Shown here piece by piece: positions 1-7,659 of a stretch of DNA of 64,000 bases (its first letter is position 1; the number at the start of each line of letters is the position of its first letter). The stretch comes from Rikenellaceae bacterium (GTDB lineage Bacteria; Bacteroidota; Bacteroidia; Bacteroidales; Rikenellaceae). The DNA lies in contig SUZX01000009.1 of NCBI GenBank assembly GCA_015059735.1, positions 1-64,000 of the forward strand, given 5' to 3'. A model generated the notes under the pieces. It was not told where the DNA came from and did no database searches. It saw nothing but the letters and a program-made list of their open reading frames with translations. Made by a program: the position numbers and the translations under genes.

Positions 1-48
1 GATGTTTCAAAGGGTTTTGCTTGATTTTGTCCTCAAAACTTTTGGACT

Positions 49-124
49 TGGAGCGGAAAACGAGACTCGAACTCGCGACCCCAACCTTGGCAAGGTTGTG
101 CTCTACCAACTGAGCTATTTCCGC
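49..124 (-). tRNA. tRNA-Gly (GCC), CCA encoded
   Basis: Read on the minus strand this folds as a full cloverleaf: acceptor GCGGAAA pairs with TTTCCGC, the T-arm loop is TTCGAGT, and the anticodon loop carries GCC. The discriminator base is U, as expected for tRNA-Gly, and CCA follows directly in the DNA. A consensus promoter lies about 20 bases upstream. Confidence 0.95.
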
Positions 125-146
125 ATATGTTTCGCAATTGCGAGTG

Positions 147-177
147 CAAAGGTAGGAAAAATTTTCGAAACTCCAAA
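147..177 (-). promoter_or_regulatory. Promoter of tRNA-Gly
   Basis: On the minus strand this reads TTTG, 19 bases, then TACCTTTG, a full match to the Bacteroidetes sigma-ABfr consensus (TTTG / TAnnTTTG). The bases after it (GCACTCGC) are identical to those after the tRNA-Gln promoter at 57.09 kb. Confidence 0.8.
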
Positions 178-250
178 CTTTTTCTTACCTTTGTTGTTAG
201 AATTGCGGAATACGCAGTTTGTTTTGATGGCATTTAGGCTATTGTTTAGT

Positions 251-388
251 TGACGAAACGACCAATTTAACAACTGACGGACAATAGGCACGCTAAATGC
301 TCACGCCCTATGGCGTGGGTATGTGCTTTCGTCAGTATGGTGCTTGGTCGTACCAGTCAACAAAGGCACTACCCACGTTTCTTTTTTT
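251..388 (+). other. Structured intergenic element with attenuator-like hairpin
   Basis: This gap upstream of the first lipoprotein gene contains no credible ORF. A small hairpin (CACGCC, loop CTAT, GGCGTG; 302-317) overlaps, and so competes with, a longer one in which GTGGGTA-t-GTGC (315-326) pairs with GCACTACCCAC (366-376). The longer hairpin is followed by CGTTTCTTTTTTT, so it looks like an intrinsic terminator or attenuator. TGACGAAA (251-258) can also pair with TTTCGTCA (328-335). Mutually exclusive stems ahead of a gene suggest a regulatory leader, but a degraded mobile-element end is also possible. Confidence 0.4.
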
Positions 389-448
389 GAGTTGAACGGT
401 TGCCGTCTATGGCTTGACACTTATTGTTTAACTTAAATTCAAAGTATT

Positions 449-1186
449 ATGAAAAAGATTTTCGGATTGATGTTGCTATGTGCAACAATGGTGGGTACTA
501 TGTCCTGCGAACAAGAGGGCGAAGATGCAGGGAGTCAGGTGTTGCTATCTAGAACATCTTACATTATGTATTCAGATGCAACTATAACCATAGACGGAAG
601 TGGTTTAACTAATGTAACTTGGAGTTCTAATAATGAGTATGTTGCCACCGCCAATGGAAATACTCTTTCTTCTGATAAAGTAGGTTCAACTAAATTGTAT
701 TGCAATGGACAAAGAATTAGTGTCATAGTGAAACCTCGCTATTCATTATACACCGAGCCTGATATGTCTTGGGGAAGTAGTAAGAGTTCAATCATATCGA
801 AATATGGGACTCCATTTGCTGATGATGGGCAAACAATTATGTATGAAACGACAAATACATCAGTACCATACATCGCATATATGTTTAATGAAACTGGATT
901 ATTTTCGTGTGGTGCGGTCGTTAAATTAACGGCAGGTAGTGCATTGGTTGATTTTTTAGGAGAAAGATATGTGTTTTATTCAGTAAACACATCAACTTAT
1001 ACAGCAACTTTTGCACATTGCTACGGAAGAAAAGATAATCCACAAGTAGATTATGCAGGTAAAATGGCTTATCAGAGTTCGATAGGAGGTATCCTCGTAG
1101 TATATGCAAGCAATAGCTCTACAAGAGGCGTTGATAATGATACAACATTCAAATCAATGACAGAATTTATTGAATGTAACCTTTAA
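449..1186 (+). CDS. Predicted lipoprotein with N-terminal Ig-like region
   Basis: The product of 245 residues starts with a lipoprotein signal peptide ending in the lipobox TMSC (Cys about 20), so it is probably anchored to the outer or inner membrane facing the periplasm or surface. Residues about 30-95 resemble a bacterial Ig-like (Big_2-type) fold, with a V-W-S-S-N-N-x-x-V-A segment. I do not recognise the C-terminal 150 residues, which are rich in Ser, Thr and Tyr. Base composition is clearly more AT-rich than the housekeeping genes downstream, which hints at acquired or fast-evolving accessory DNA. The function is unknown. The gene is monocistronic, followed by a hairpin with a short T-run. 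Confidence 0.8.
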   Translation: MKKIFGLMLLCATMVGTMSCEQEGEDAGSQVLLSRTSYIMYSDATITIDGSGLTNVTWSSNNEYVATANGNTLSSDKVGSTKLYCNGQRISVIVKPRYSLYTEPDMSWGSSKSSIISKYGTPFADDGQTIMYETTNTSVPYIAYMFNETGLFSCGAVVKLTAGSALVDFLGERYVFYSVNTSTYTATFAHCYGRKDNPQVDYAGKMAYQSSIGGILVVYASNSSTRGVDNDTTFKSMTEFIECNL

Positions 1187-1193
1187 CGATTCA

Positions 1194-1217
1194 GGAGCAA
1201 TTTCGGTTGCTCCCTTT
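1194..1217 (+). terminator. Terminator after the Ig-like lipoprotein gene
   Basis: GGAGCAA, loop TTTCGG, TTGCTCC, then CTTTG: a seven-pair stem eight bases after the stop codon. Confidence 0.65.
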
Positions 1218-1324
1218 GATAACAAAATTTTTAAGTGTAAATTTGTATATAAACACCCATTTTTAAGTATAATTATATACGAACACAAAATATTTAATTG
1301 TAGATTTAGTATTATAAATACAAC

Positions 1325-1531
1325 ATGGAAGGCTTAGCAATATTAAGTTTAATTTGGGGTATACTTTGTATTATCTTATTCTTCAAGGTCTGGAATGCCT
1401 GTAATTGTATTAAGCGATTAGCAGCCAAGTATGCTCCCGAAAACGCACAACTCAAACTAAAACATAACACAAATAAATCAAGACTCGAAACAAGAGAAAG
1501 TATTGACAATTGGCTCAAAGAAGAGCAATAA
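1325..1531 (+). CDS. Small single-pass membrane protein
   Basis: This 68-residue ORF starts with a hydrophobic segment (about residues 4-24, ILSLIWGILCIILFF) followed by a basic, hydrophilic tail ending in EEQ. Small proteins with this layout (a short N-terminal helix, a K/N-rich cytoplasmic tail) are frequent in Bacteroidales, usually without a known role. It is flanked by AT-rich promoter-like DNA upstream and a strong terminator downstream, which supports a real transcription unit. A 68-codon antisense ORF overlaps it almost completely, but that one has no membrane logic and no promoter. The function is unknown. Confidence 0.6.
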   Translation: MEGLAILSLIWGILCIILFFKVWNACNCIKRLAAKYAPENAQLKLKHNTNKSRLETRESIDNWLKEEQ

Positions 1532-1602
1532 AATTAGTCAGTGGCAACGTGTACGCAAATATATACAAATAATAAATACAATTATTTATATATTCGATTT
1601 AC

Positions 1603-1638
1603 AATGAGCAGGATTGAGTCATCCCGCTCATTTTTTTT
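1603..1638 (+). terminator. Terminator after the small membrane protein gene
   Basis: ATGAGC-a-GGAT pairs with ATCC-c-GCTCAT and is followed by eight T residues. The remaining bases up to 1883 hold only AT-rich intergenic DNA with a TATATTTG promoter element at 1814-1821. Confidence 0.85.
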
Positions 1639-1883
1639 AGCCATCCTCCCGAATTTTACGATAAAAGCAAAATAACATCCTTCATCTTTGGCAAATTATA
1701 AACAGGTATTATATCATGCAAATCAACACATTAAACAATAAAAACATTCTATTACTCTCCAATCTCCATAATCAAAATAGGCTCTAAACAGCAAACATAT
1801 CGATAAAAAATTCTATATTTGCCGAAAATATGACCAACTAACAAATCTTTGAAGACAAATTAATCTCTAAAATTAAAAATACC

Positions 1884-2948
1884 ATGAAGAAATTAGTATT
1901 GACACTTCTCCTTGTTGCCGGCATTGCAGGAGTTTCGGCGCAAGCAATCTACCCCAAAGCAGGTGAGAACTGGCCGAAAGCGCGTCCATCGAAGTATGGG
2001 TTCAACGAGAAGAAGATGAAAGAGTTGCGCAAGTACATCATCGACTCGATGCAAACCACCGGTTTGATGGTCATCGTTGGCGGCGAGTGTATCTATCAAT
2101 TTGGTAATGTTGAGCGCATCAGCTATATCGCATCGTGCCGCAAGAGTGTTCTTTCCATGCTTTATGGCAAGTATGTCGAAAATGGCACTATCGATCTGAA
2201 TAAAACCATCGGAGAGTTGGGTATCACAGACCACGGAGGATTGCTTCCCATCGAGCAAAAAGCCAAAATCCTTCACTTGATTCAGGCTCGTTCGGGCGTT
2301 TATCATGCGGCTTCCAATCCGGGCAGTTCACTCGATAACCCCGAATATGTACCGGAACGCGGCTCGAAAAAGCCCGGTACGTATCACCTTTACAACAATT
2401 GGGATTTCAATGTTGCCGGTACCGTTTTCGAGCAATTGACTGGCAAGAGCGTATATCAAGCTTTGGAAGAGGATTTGGCAAAACCGCTCGGCTTCCAAGA
2501 TTGGGACATCAAAAATCAGCGTTACGGTGGTAAGAAAAAGTACTCGATTCACCCTGCCTATCATATTTACGTTTCAACCCGCGATATGGCTCGTATCGGT
2601 TACTTGATGTTGCGCGACGGAAAGTGGGAAGACAAACAAATCATCTCGAAAGATTGGCATGACAAAATGATTGCTTTCTCAACGCCCCGCAATCAGATGA
2701 ACCCCAAGAAGTCGCGTAAAGGTCAATTCGGATATGGTTATATGTGGTGGCTTTACGATGTAAAAAGACCCGGATTCAAGGGAGCCTATGCCGCCCACGG
2801 AGCAATGGGACAATATATTACCATATTCCCCGAGTTGGATATGGTGGTAGTTCACAAGACCGATAGTGTCTATGGACGCAAAACGAAGTCTTCGCGCTAC
2901 CAAGCCCTGTTGCGTAAAATCGTTGCGGCAAAATTGGAAAACAACTAA
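1884..2948 (+). CDS. Exported serine hydrolase, beta-lactamase (class C/EstB) fold
   Basis: The 354-residue product has a signal peptide (cleavage near VSAQ-A, residue 20) and the three active-site elements of the beta-lactamase/penicillin-binding-protein superfamily: SCRK (Ser84-x-x-Lys87), YNN (Tyr170), and HGA (about 305-307) in place of KTG. It should act in the periplasm on a peptide, ester or amide substrate. The HGA variant is common in EstB-like esterases and in 6-aminohexanoate-dimer hydrolase-like enzymes, so drug resistance should not be assumed. The gene stands alone, with TATATTTG upstream and a strong hairpin downstream. The superfamily is certain; the substrate is unknown. Confidence 0.9.
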   Translation: MKKLVLTLLLVAGIAGVSAQAIYPKAGENWPKARPSKYGFNEKKMKELRKYIIDSMQTTGLMVIVGGECIYQFGNVERISYIASCRKSVLSMLYGKYVENGTIDLNKTIGELGITDHGGLLPIEQKAKILHLIQARSGVYHAASNPGSSLDNPEYVPERGSKKPGTYHLYNNWDFNVAGTVFEQLTGKSVYQALEEDLAKPLGFQDWDIKNQRYGGKKKYSIHPAYHIYVSTRDMARIGYLMLRDGKWEDKQIISKDWHDKMIAFSTPRNQMNPKKSRKGQFGYGYMWWLYDVKRPGFKGAYAAHGAMGQYITIFPELDMVVVHKTDSVYGRKTKSSRYQALLRKIVAAKLENN

Positions 2949-2996
2949 AATATGCCACACAACCATCGAGGAGATTTTCATCCGCCCCTCGAAGAT

Positions 2997-3034
2997 AAAT
3001 CAGCTCCATCGGACAATTCCGACGGAGCTGATTT
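2997..3034 (+). terminator. Terminator after the serine hydrolase gene
   Basis: AAATCAGCTCCaTCGGA pairs with TCCGAcGGAGCTGATTT around a CAAT loop: a 17-base-pair stem with one mismatch. Confidence 0.75.
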
Positions 3035-3078
3035 CACATAAAAATAGGCGAAATCTTTTTACATTCGTAACGAAATAT

Positions 3079-3086
3079 TATCTTTG
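3079..3086 (+). promoter_or_regulatory. -7 element very close to a start codon
   Basis: TATCTTTG matches TAnnTTTG exactly and ends only five bases before the ATG of the acyl-CoA reductase gene. In this promoter class transcription starts a few bases past the element, so the mRNA may be leaderless or nearly so. No TTTG -33 box is visible at the proper distance. Confidence 0.6.
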
Positions 3087-3091
3087 TACTT

Positions 3092-4087
3092 ATGAAATCG
3101 GCCATCGATCTTTTTTCCGCTTTGGGCGAACGTTTGCGAGGATTCGAAAGAGATCCCCGCATACAGGCCGTTGCCCAACAGGCTTGTTCGGCAAATGACT
3201 GGTTTACGCTGCACGAAATCGGTCGAGCCATCGGCGCATTAGTCGATAACATGTTGCAACCGGAATTATTACGAGATTGGCTGAAAGGTTATGCCGTACC
3301 GGTCAGCCGACCGCAAAATATTTTGGTTATCATGGCCGGAAACATTCCGTTGGTGGGATTTTTTGATCTACTGTGCGTCATAGCAAGCGGTCACCAATGT
3401 ATCGTCAAACCGTCGAGCAAAGATCGGATATTGACCGATTTTATCATCGATCAGTTGCAGGCTATTGATCCCGACGTACCCATCACTCGTTACGATCAAA
3501 ATCAAAGAATCGACGCCGTTATTGCCACAGGAGGCGAAAATGCCAATCGATATTTCCGTAACCATTATGCCAATCTCCCAACACTTTTGCGAGGAAATCG
3601 GCAATCTGTTGCGGTTTTATCTGGAGAAGAGACCGCAAACCAATTAATCGGCTTGTCCGATGATATTTGGGCCTATTCGGGATTGGGTTGCCGCAACGTT
3701 TCGCTGTTATTTATCCCGAAAGGATATGATTTACAACTATCCATGCCCCAGGTAAACACAAAATACCGAAACAACTACCGACAAACCCGTGCCATATTGG
3801 AGATGACCGACGCCCCATTTCGAGACCTCGGAGCTGCCGTGCTTTTGGAAAAGAGAGAATTTCCTACGGCGCTATCTTCGATCTGCTTTACTCGCTACCA
3901 AGATCTTGCAGAGGTCGAAACATGGCTTGCCGAACATGACAACGAACTGCAATGTGTTGTTTCGGAGTGTGTACAACATACACGCAGATGCGGATTTGGG
4001 ATGGCACAAGCCCCGAAACTAACCGATTGGCCGGATGGTCAAGATACCCTTCGATTCCTTACCGATCTAACAAAAACAGATAAATAA
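3092..4087 (+). CDS. LuxC-type acyl-CoA reductase family protein
   Basis: This 331-residue protein has the layout of the LuxC/acyl-CoA reductase family, related to aldehyde dehydrogenases. It has a nucleotide-binding half (GNIPLVGFFDLL; ATGGENANRYF near 145-155) and a thiol half with the catalytic Cys200 in YSGLGCRNVS. Such enzymes reduce an acyl-CoA or acyl carrier thioester to an aldehyde using NAD(P)H. At 331 residues it is shorter than canonical LuxC (about 480), as is usual for the Bacteroidetes subfamily. No lux genes, thioesterase or acyl-protein synthetase lie nearby, so the substrate cannot be inferred. It is followed after 20 bases by the next gene. Confidence 0.8.
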   Translation: MKSAIDLFSALGERLRGFERDPRIQAVAQQACSANDWFTLHEIGRAIGALVDNMLQPELLRDWLKGYAVPVSRPQNILVIMAGNIPLVGFFDLLCVIASGHQCIVKPSSKDRILTDFIIDQLQAIDPDVPITRYDQNQRIDAVIATGGENANRYFRNHYANLPTLLRGNRQSVAVLSGEETANQLIGLSDDIWAYSGLGCRNVSLLFIPKGYDLQLSMPQVNTKYRNNYRQTRAILEMTDAPFRDLGAAVLLEKREFPTALSSICFTRYQDLAEVETWLAEHDNELQCVVSECVQHTRRCGFGMAQAPKLTDWPDGQDTLRFLTDLTKTDK

Positions 4088-4107
4088 AAACTTAAAACCA
4101 GATAAAT

Positions 4108-4623
4108 ATGTCCATGATTTTTAGATTCCGAATGCTGAGTGACGAGAATGATAATTTTGTTCGCGACTACGAAGTGATGTACGATATGTCATTACTCGAT
4201 TTCCACGAGTTCATTCTCCAATCACTCGAATATGAACCTTGTATGGCATCGTTCTTCACAGCCGATAATCGTTGGGAAAAACTGCGTGAATTTACCTTGA
4301 TGGACATGGGCGACGACGGATCCGAAACATCTCCGCAATCGATGGAAGAGGTCGTACTCGGACAGATCATCCACAACAACCGTGACCGACTGATCTATCT
4401 GTTCGATCTGTTCGGCGATCGTGCCTACTACCTCGAACTAACAGGCACTTACGAGGCCGAGGCCGACAGCAGTTATCCTCGCGAAATTTATGCACAAGCC
4501 GAGGCCCCCGATCAATATGACCCCGCCAAACATGTTGAATCGGGTGACGGATCTATTTTCGATGAGGTAATGGATGAATTCAGCGATTTCGAAGGCGACG
4601 ACAATTTCGATGATGAATACTAA
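4108..4623 (+). CDS. IS1096-passenger / pRiA4b ORF-3-like acidic protein
   Basis: The 171-residue product resembles the plasmid pRiA4b ORF-3-like family (also called IS1096 element passenger TnpR family). It has an N-terminal beta-rich MIFRFRMLSDENDNFVRDYEV segment, then LLDFHEFILQSL and a DRLIYLFDLFGDRAYYLEL core. The C-terminal about 60 residues are very acidic (EVMDEF..DFEGDDNFDDEY) and probably disordered. No transposase is near, so the family name is historical and does not indicate a mobile element here. Its stop codon lies inside the miaA start region, which suggests translational coupling. The molecular function is unknown. Confidence 0.75.
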   Translation: MSMIFRFRMLSDENDNFVRDYEVMYDMSLLDFHEFILQSLEYEPCMASFFTADNRWEKLREFTLMDMGDDGSETSPQSMEEVVLGQIIHNNRDRLIYLFDLFGDRAYYLELTGTYEAEADSSYPREIYAQAEAPDQYDPAKHVESGDGSIFDEVMDEFSDFEGDDNFDDEY

Positions 4624-5518
4624 ACGTTTGTTGGTGGTTGTAGGGCCCACCGGCTCGGGCAAGACCGATTTAAGCATCCTTCTGGCTTGTCGCTACGGAG
4701 CCCCGATTATATCGATGGACTCCCGACAATTTTATCGGGGAATGCCGATTGGCACAGCACAACCATCTCCCGAACAACTACAAGCCGTAGAACATCATTT
4801 CATAGCCTCACATGACATTACCGAGGAGTTGAATTGTGGTGAATATGAGGTTCAAGCACTAAAAAAACTCGAAACACTCTTTACCCAACATGATTGCGTG
4901 GTGGCAGTCGGCGGCTCCGGATTATATGTTCGTGCGCTGTGCGAAGGAATGGATGATCTACCCCAAGCCAATCCCGAATTACGCAACAAGTTATCCGCAA
5001 AGCTTGCCAGCGAAGGTGTCAGTGCCCTTGCAGAAGAACTTCGCGCACTCGACCCCGATTATTTCGAACAAGTCGATCGAAACAATCCCGCACGGGTAAT
5101 GCGAGCATTGGAGGTCTGCCTACAAACCGGCAAACCATACTCAACCCTAAGAACAGGGATACGTCAAAAACGAGATTTCGAAATCATAAAAATCGGAGTC
5201 GATATACCTCGCGATATACTTTACGATCGCATCAATCGTCGTGTCGATGCAATGATGGATGCTGGATTAGAGTTTGAAGCCCGAAATCTTTATCCATTTC
5301 GGCACCTCAACGCGCTGCAAACTGTTGGCTACAAAGAACTATTCGAGTATTTCGATGGTGCGATTTCACGCGATGAATCCATCGAACTGATCAAACGAAA
5401 CTCTCGACGTTATGCCAAACGGCAACTTACATGGTTTCGCCGCGACACAGATATCCATTGGGTCAATCCTAACGATATTGAAACGATATTTACCTACACG
5501 GATTTGGACAAATCGTAA
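4613..5518 (+). CDS. miaA: tRNA dimethylallyltransferase MiaA
   Basis: MiaA transfers the dimethylallyl group of DMAPP to N6 of A37 in tRNAs that read UNN codons. The sequence has the P-loop GPTGSGKT, the DSRQFYRGMPIGTA motif, VGGSGLYVRAL, and the RRYAKRQLTWFR segment near the C-terminus. The ORF track opens at 4574, but the family normally begins a few residues before the P-loop, so I place the start at 4613 (MNTKRLL; the ATG at 4610 is equally possible), giving 301 residues. This start overlaps the end of the preceding gene by about 11 bases. A MiaA substrate, tRNA-Leu(UAA), is encoded 41 bases downstream. Confidence 0.95.
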   Translation: MNTKRLLVVVGPTGSGKTDLSILLACRYGAPIISMDSRQFYRGMPIGTAQPSPEQLQAVEHHFIASHDITEELNCGEYEVQALKKLETLFTQHDCVVAVGGSGLYVRALCEGMDDLPQANPELRNKLSAKLASEGVSALAEELRALDPDYFEQVDRNNPARVMRALEVCLQTGKPYSTLRTGIRQKRDFEIIKIGVDIPRDILYDRINRRVDAMMDAGLEFEARNLYPFRHLNALQTVGYKELFEYFDGAISRDESIELIKRNSRRYAKRQLTWFRRDTDIHWVNPNDIETIFTYTDLDKS

Positions 5519-5534
5519 TTTTGTATTATTTTTG
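5503..5534 (+). promoter_or_regulatory. Promoter of tRNA-Leu, inside the miaA 3' end
   Basis: TTTG (5503-5506), a 20-base spacer, then TATTTTTG (5527-5534) match the Bacteroidetes promoter consensus exactly. The -33 box lies in the last codons of miaA, so the tRNA can be transcribed independently as well as by read-through. Confidence 0.75.
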
Positions 5535-5559
5535 TCGCTGTCTTTCCCAAGAATGGATT

Positions 5560-5648
5560 GCTCGGATGGTGGAATAGGTAGACACGCCGGACTTAAAATC
5601 CTGTGACCAGAAATGGTCGTGCGGGTTCGATTCCCGCTCCGAGTACCA
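5560..5648 (+). tRNA. tRNA-Leu (UAA), CCA encoded
   Basis: This is a class II tRNA with a long variable arm (TGACC..GGTCG). Acceptor GCTCGGA pairs with TCCGAGT (one G-U at the end), the T-loop is TTCGATT, the anticodon is TAA, and CCA follows. The anticodon stem CCGGA/TCCTG has a C-U mismatch at the second pair. Bases 36-38 are AAA, the A36-A37-A38 context recognised by MiaA. Confidence 0.95.
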
Positions 5649-5779
5649 ATCATACCACTCTTTTTACAATAATTTCCAATAAACCAACAATAGTGCTCAT
5701 TATTTTTCAATAACGAGTTCTTATCGATAAACTTTTCTTAAAATCTTTCACTTTTGTTTTACAATTCGAAATAATGCAC

Positions 5780-5787
5780 TATATTTG
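5780..5787 (+). promoter_or_regulatory. -7 element upstream of rho
   Basis: TATATTTG matches TAnnTTTG 71 bases before the rho start. A TTTG sits at 5753-5756, but the 23-base spacing is longer than ideal. Confidence 0.55.
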
Positions 5788-5858
5788 CATACAAATTCGA
5801 AAGTTCGAAGAATCATTCGACATCTAATCATCCCAAAAGACTTGTTTACATTTTCAAT

Positions 5859-7652
5859 ATGCAAAATTTAGATGCGCTTAAAGGCAAAAGCCTTGCAGAG
5901 TTGCGAGAAATCGCCAAAACTCTGGGTATTAAAAACATCATGATTAAAAAGCGCGAGCTTATCGAGAAAATCACCGGAGGAGCTCTTTCTGACACACCTC
6001 AGGAGACAACCCTAAAACCAACGAACTCTCCTGTTCGGCAAGAATCAACATCTTCTTCCGAGTTGGTCGCTACTCCTCCCTCTCCAAATACAGGTGTTGA
6101 CCACGAAATACACAAACCTCGTCGAGGCAGACGTCCGCGTGTCGCCAAAATCGAACCGGCAGCACAAGGAGCGAAAATAACACCTTCTACAAACCCATCT
6201 GAGAAGATTTACGAACAACCTGCCATTGAGATTCCTGCACCAACTCCAATCTCCGCCTCTCCCACTTCTCAATCAGATGCGCCAATAGGCACTTCTGCCA
6301 CCGAAGGAATTGTAACGGCTCCCAAACGTCGTGGACGTAAACCCAAAGCACTCATTTTACAAGAACAAGCCGCTGCACAAGCACAAAATAAAATTCAAAC
6401 GGAATCGACCTCCGAACAAGTTGCACTCCAACCAGCCGTTGACATAAATCAAGAGCCGAATACCCCGTCGCAACCTGCCGAGCAGCAATCGATTGCCACT
6501 TCCCCCGAAGATGAAATCATCACAAAAGATGATTTTGCCGGTGAAATCGAGGGCGAAGGTGTTTTGGAAGTGATGCCCGATGGTTACGGTTTCCTCCGCT
6601 CAGCCGACTACAACTACCTCAACTCGCCGGACGACATCTATGTATCACCGACACAAATCAAACTCTTTGGGCTCAAAGCTGGTGACACGGTAAATGGTGC
6701 AATCCGTCCACCAAAAGAAGGAGAGAAATATTTTCCGTTGGTACGCGTAAACGAGATCAACGGATTGAAACCCGAATACATCCGCGACCGCGTACAGTTC
6801 GAATATATGACTCCGCTCTTTCCTAGCGATAAATTTTGTCTGACCGGAAACGGCCACAACAACATGTCAACGCGCATCGTCGATCTATTCTCTCCGATCG
6901 GCAAAGGGCAACGTGCTCTGATCGTTGCACAGCCCAAAACCGGTAAAACAATGTTGATGCAATCAATTGCCAATGCCATTGCCGACAACCATCCCGAGGT
7001 TTATATGATCGTCTTGCTCATCGACGAACGTCCCGAAGAGGTTACCGAAATGGCTCGCAACGTCAAAGCCGAAGTAGTAGCCTCGACCTTCGACGAGCAA
7101 GCCTCGCGCCATGTGAAAGTTGCCGAAATGGTTCTCGAAAAGGCTAAACGCATGGTAGAATGTGGCCACGATGTCGTGATTTTCTTGGATTCGATCACCC
7201 GCTTAGCTCGTGCTTACAACTCTGTACAACCCGCATCGGGCAAGGTTCTTTCGGGAGGTGTCGATGCCAATGCACTCCACAAGCCCAAACGCTTCTTCGG
7301 TGCAGCCCGCAATACCGAAGAGAAAGGATCACTGACAATCATCGCTACTGCACTGATTGACACCGGTTCGAAAATGGACGAAGTCATTTTCGAAGAATTC
7401 AAGGGTACGGGTAATATGGAGCTACAACTCGACCGCAAACTTGCTAACAAACGCGTCTATCCTGCTGTCGATGTCATTGCATCCAGCACACGTCGCGAAG
7501 ATCTTTTATTGCCGCGCGAAGTGATGAATCGCACTTGGGTTTTACGCAAATATCTCTCAGATATGACCCCTGTCGAGGCGATGGAGTTCCTCCAAAAACA
7601 GATGAATCTCACGGAAACGAACGAAGAGTTTTTGGCGACAATGAATCAATAA
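5859..7652 (+). CDS. rho: Transcription termination factor Rho with long disordered insert
   Basis: Rho is the hexameric RNA-dependent ATPase that terminates transcription. In order: a SAP-like N-terminal helical domain (about 1-43), a low-complexity region of about 185 residues rich in Pro, Gln, Ser, Thr and Ala with basic patches RRGRRPR and KRRGRKPK, then the cold-shock-like RNA-binding domain ([17 protein letters not shown]), and the ATPase core with Walker A AQPKTGKT (about 359) and Walker [11 protein letters not shown]. At 597 residues it is far longer than E. coli Rho (419) because of the insert. This architecture is known in Bacteroidetes; in B. thetaiotaomicron the insert is reported to drive condensate formation. 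Confidence 0.98.
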   Translation: MQNLDALKGKSLAELREIAKTLGIKNIMIKKRELIEKITGGALSDTPQETTLKPTNSPVRQESTSSSELVATPPSPNTGVDHEIHKPRRGRRPRVAKIEPAAQGAKITPSTNPSEKIYEQPAIEIPAPTPISASPTSQSDAPIGTSATEGIVTAPKRRGRKPKALILQEQAAAQAQNKIQTESTSEQVALQPAVDINQEPNTPSQPAEQQSIATSPEDEIITKDDFAGEIEGEGVLEVMPDGYGFLRSADYNYLNSPDDIYVSPTQIKLFGLKAGDTVNGAIRPPKEGEKYFPLVRVNEINGLKPEYIRDRVQFEYMTPLFPSDKFCLTGNGHNNMSTRIVDLFSPIGKGQRALIVAQPKTGKTMLMQSIANAIADNHPEVYMIVLLIDERPEEVTEMARNVKAEVVASTFDEQASRHVKVAEMVLEKAKRMVECGHDVVIFLDSITRLARAYNSVQPASGKVLSGGVDANALHKPKRFFGAARNTEEKGSLTIIATALIDTGSKMDEVIFEEFKGTGNMELQLDRKLANKRVYPAVDVIASSTRREDLLLPREVMNRTWVLRKYLSDMTPVEAMEFLQKQMNLTETNEEFLATMNQ

Positions 7653-7659
7653 TAACACC

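Noticed and set aside
4108-4623. IS1096-passenger-like gene as evidence of a transposon
   Set aside because: No transposase, terminal repeats or target duplication nearby; the family name is historical.
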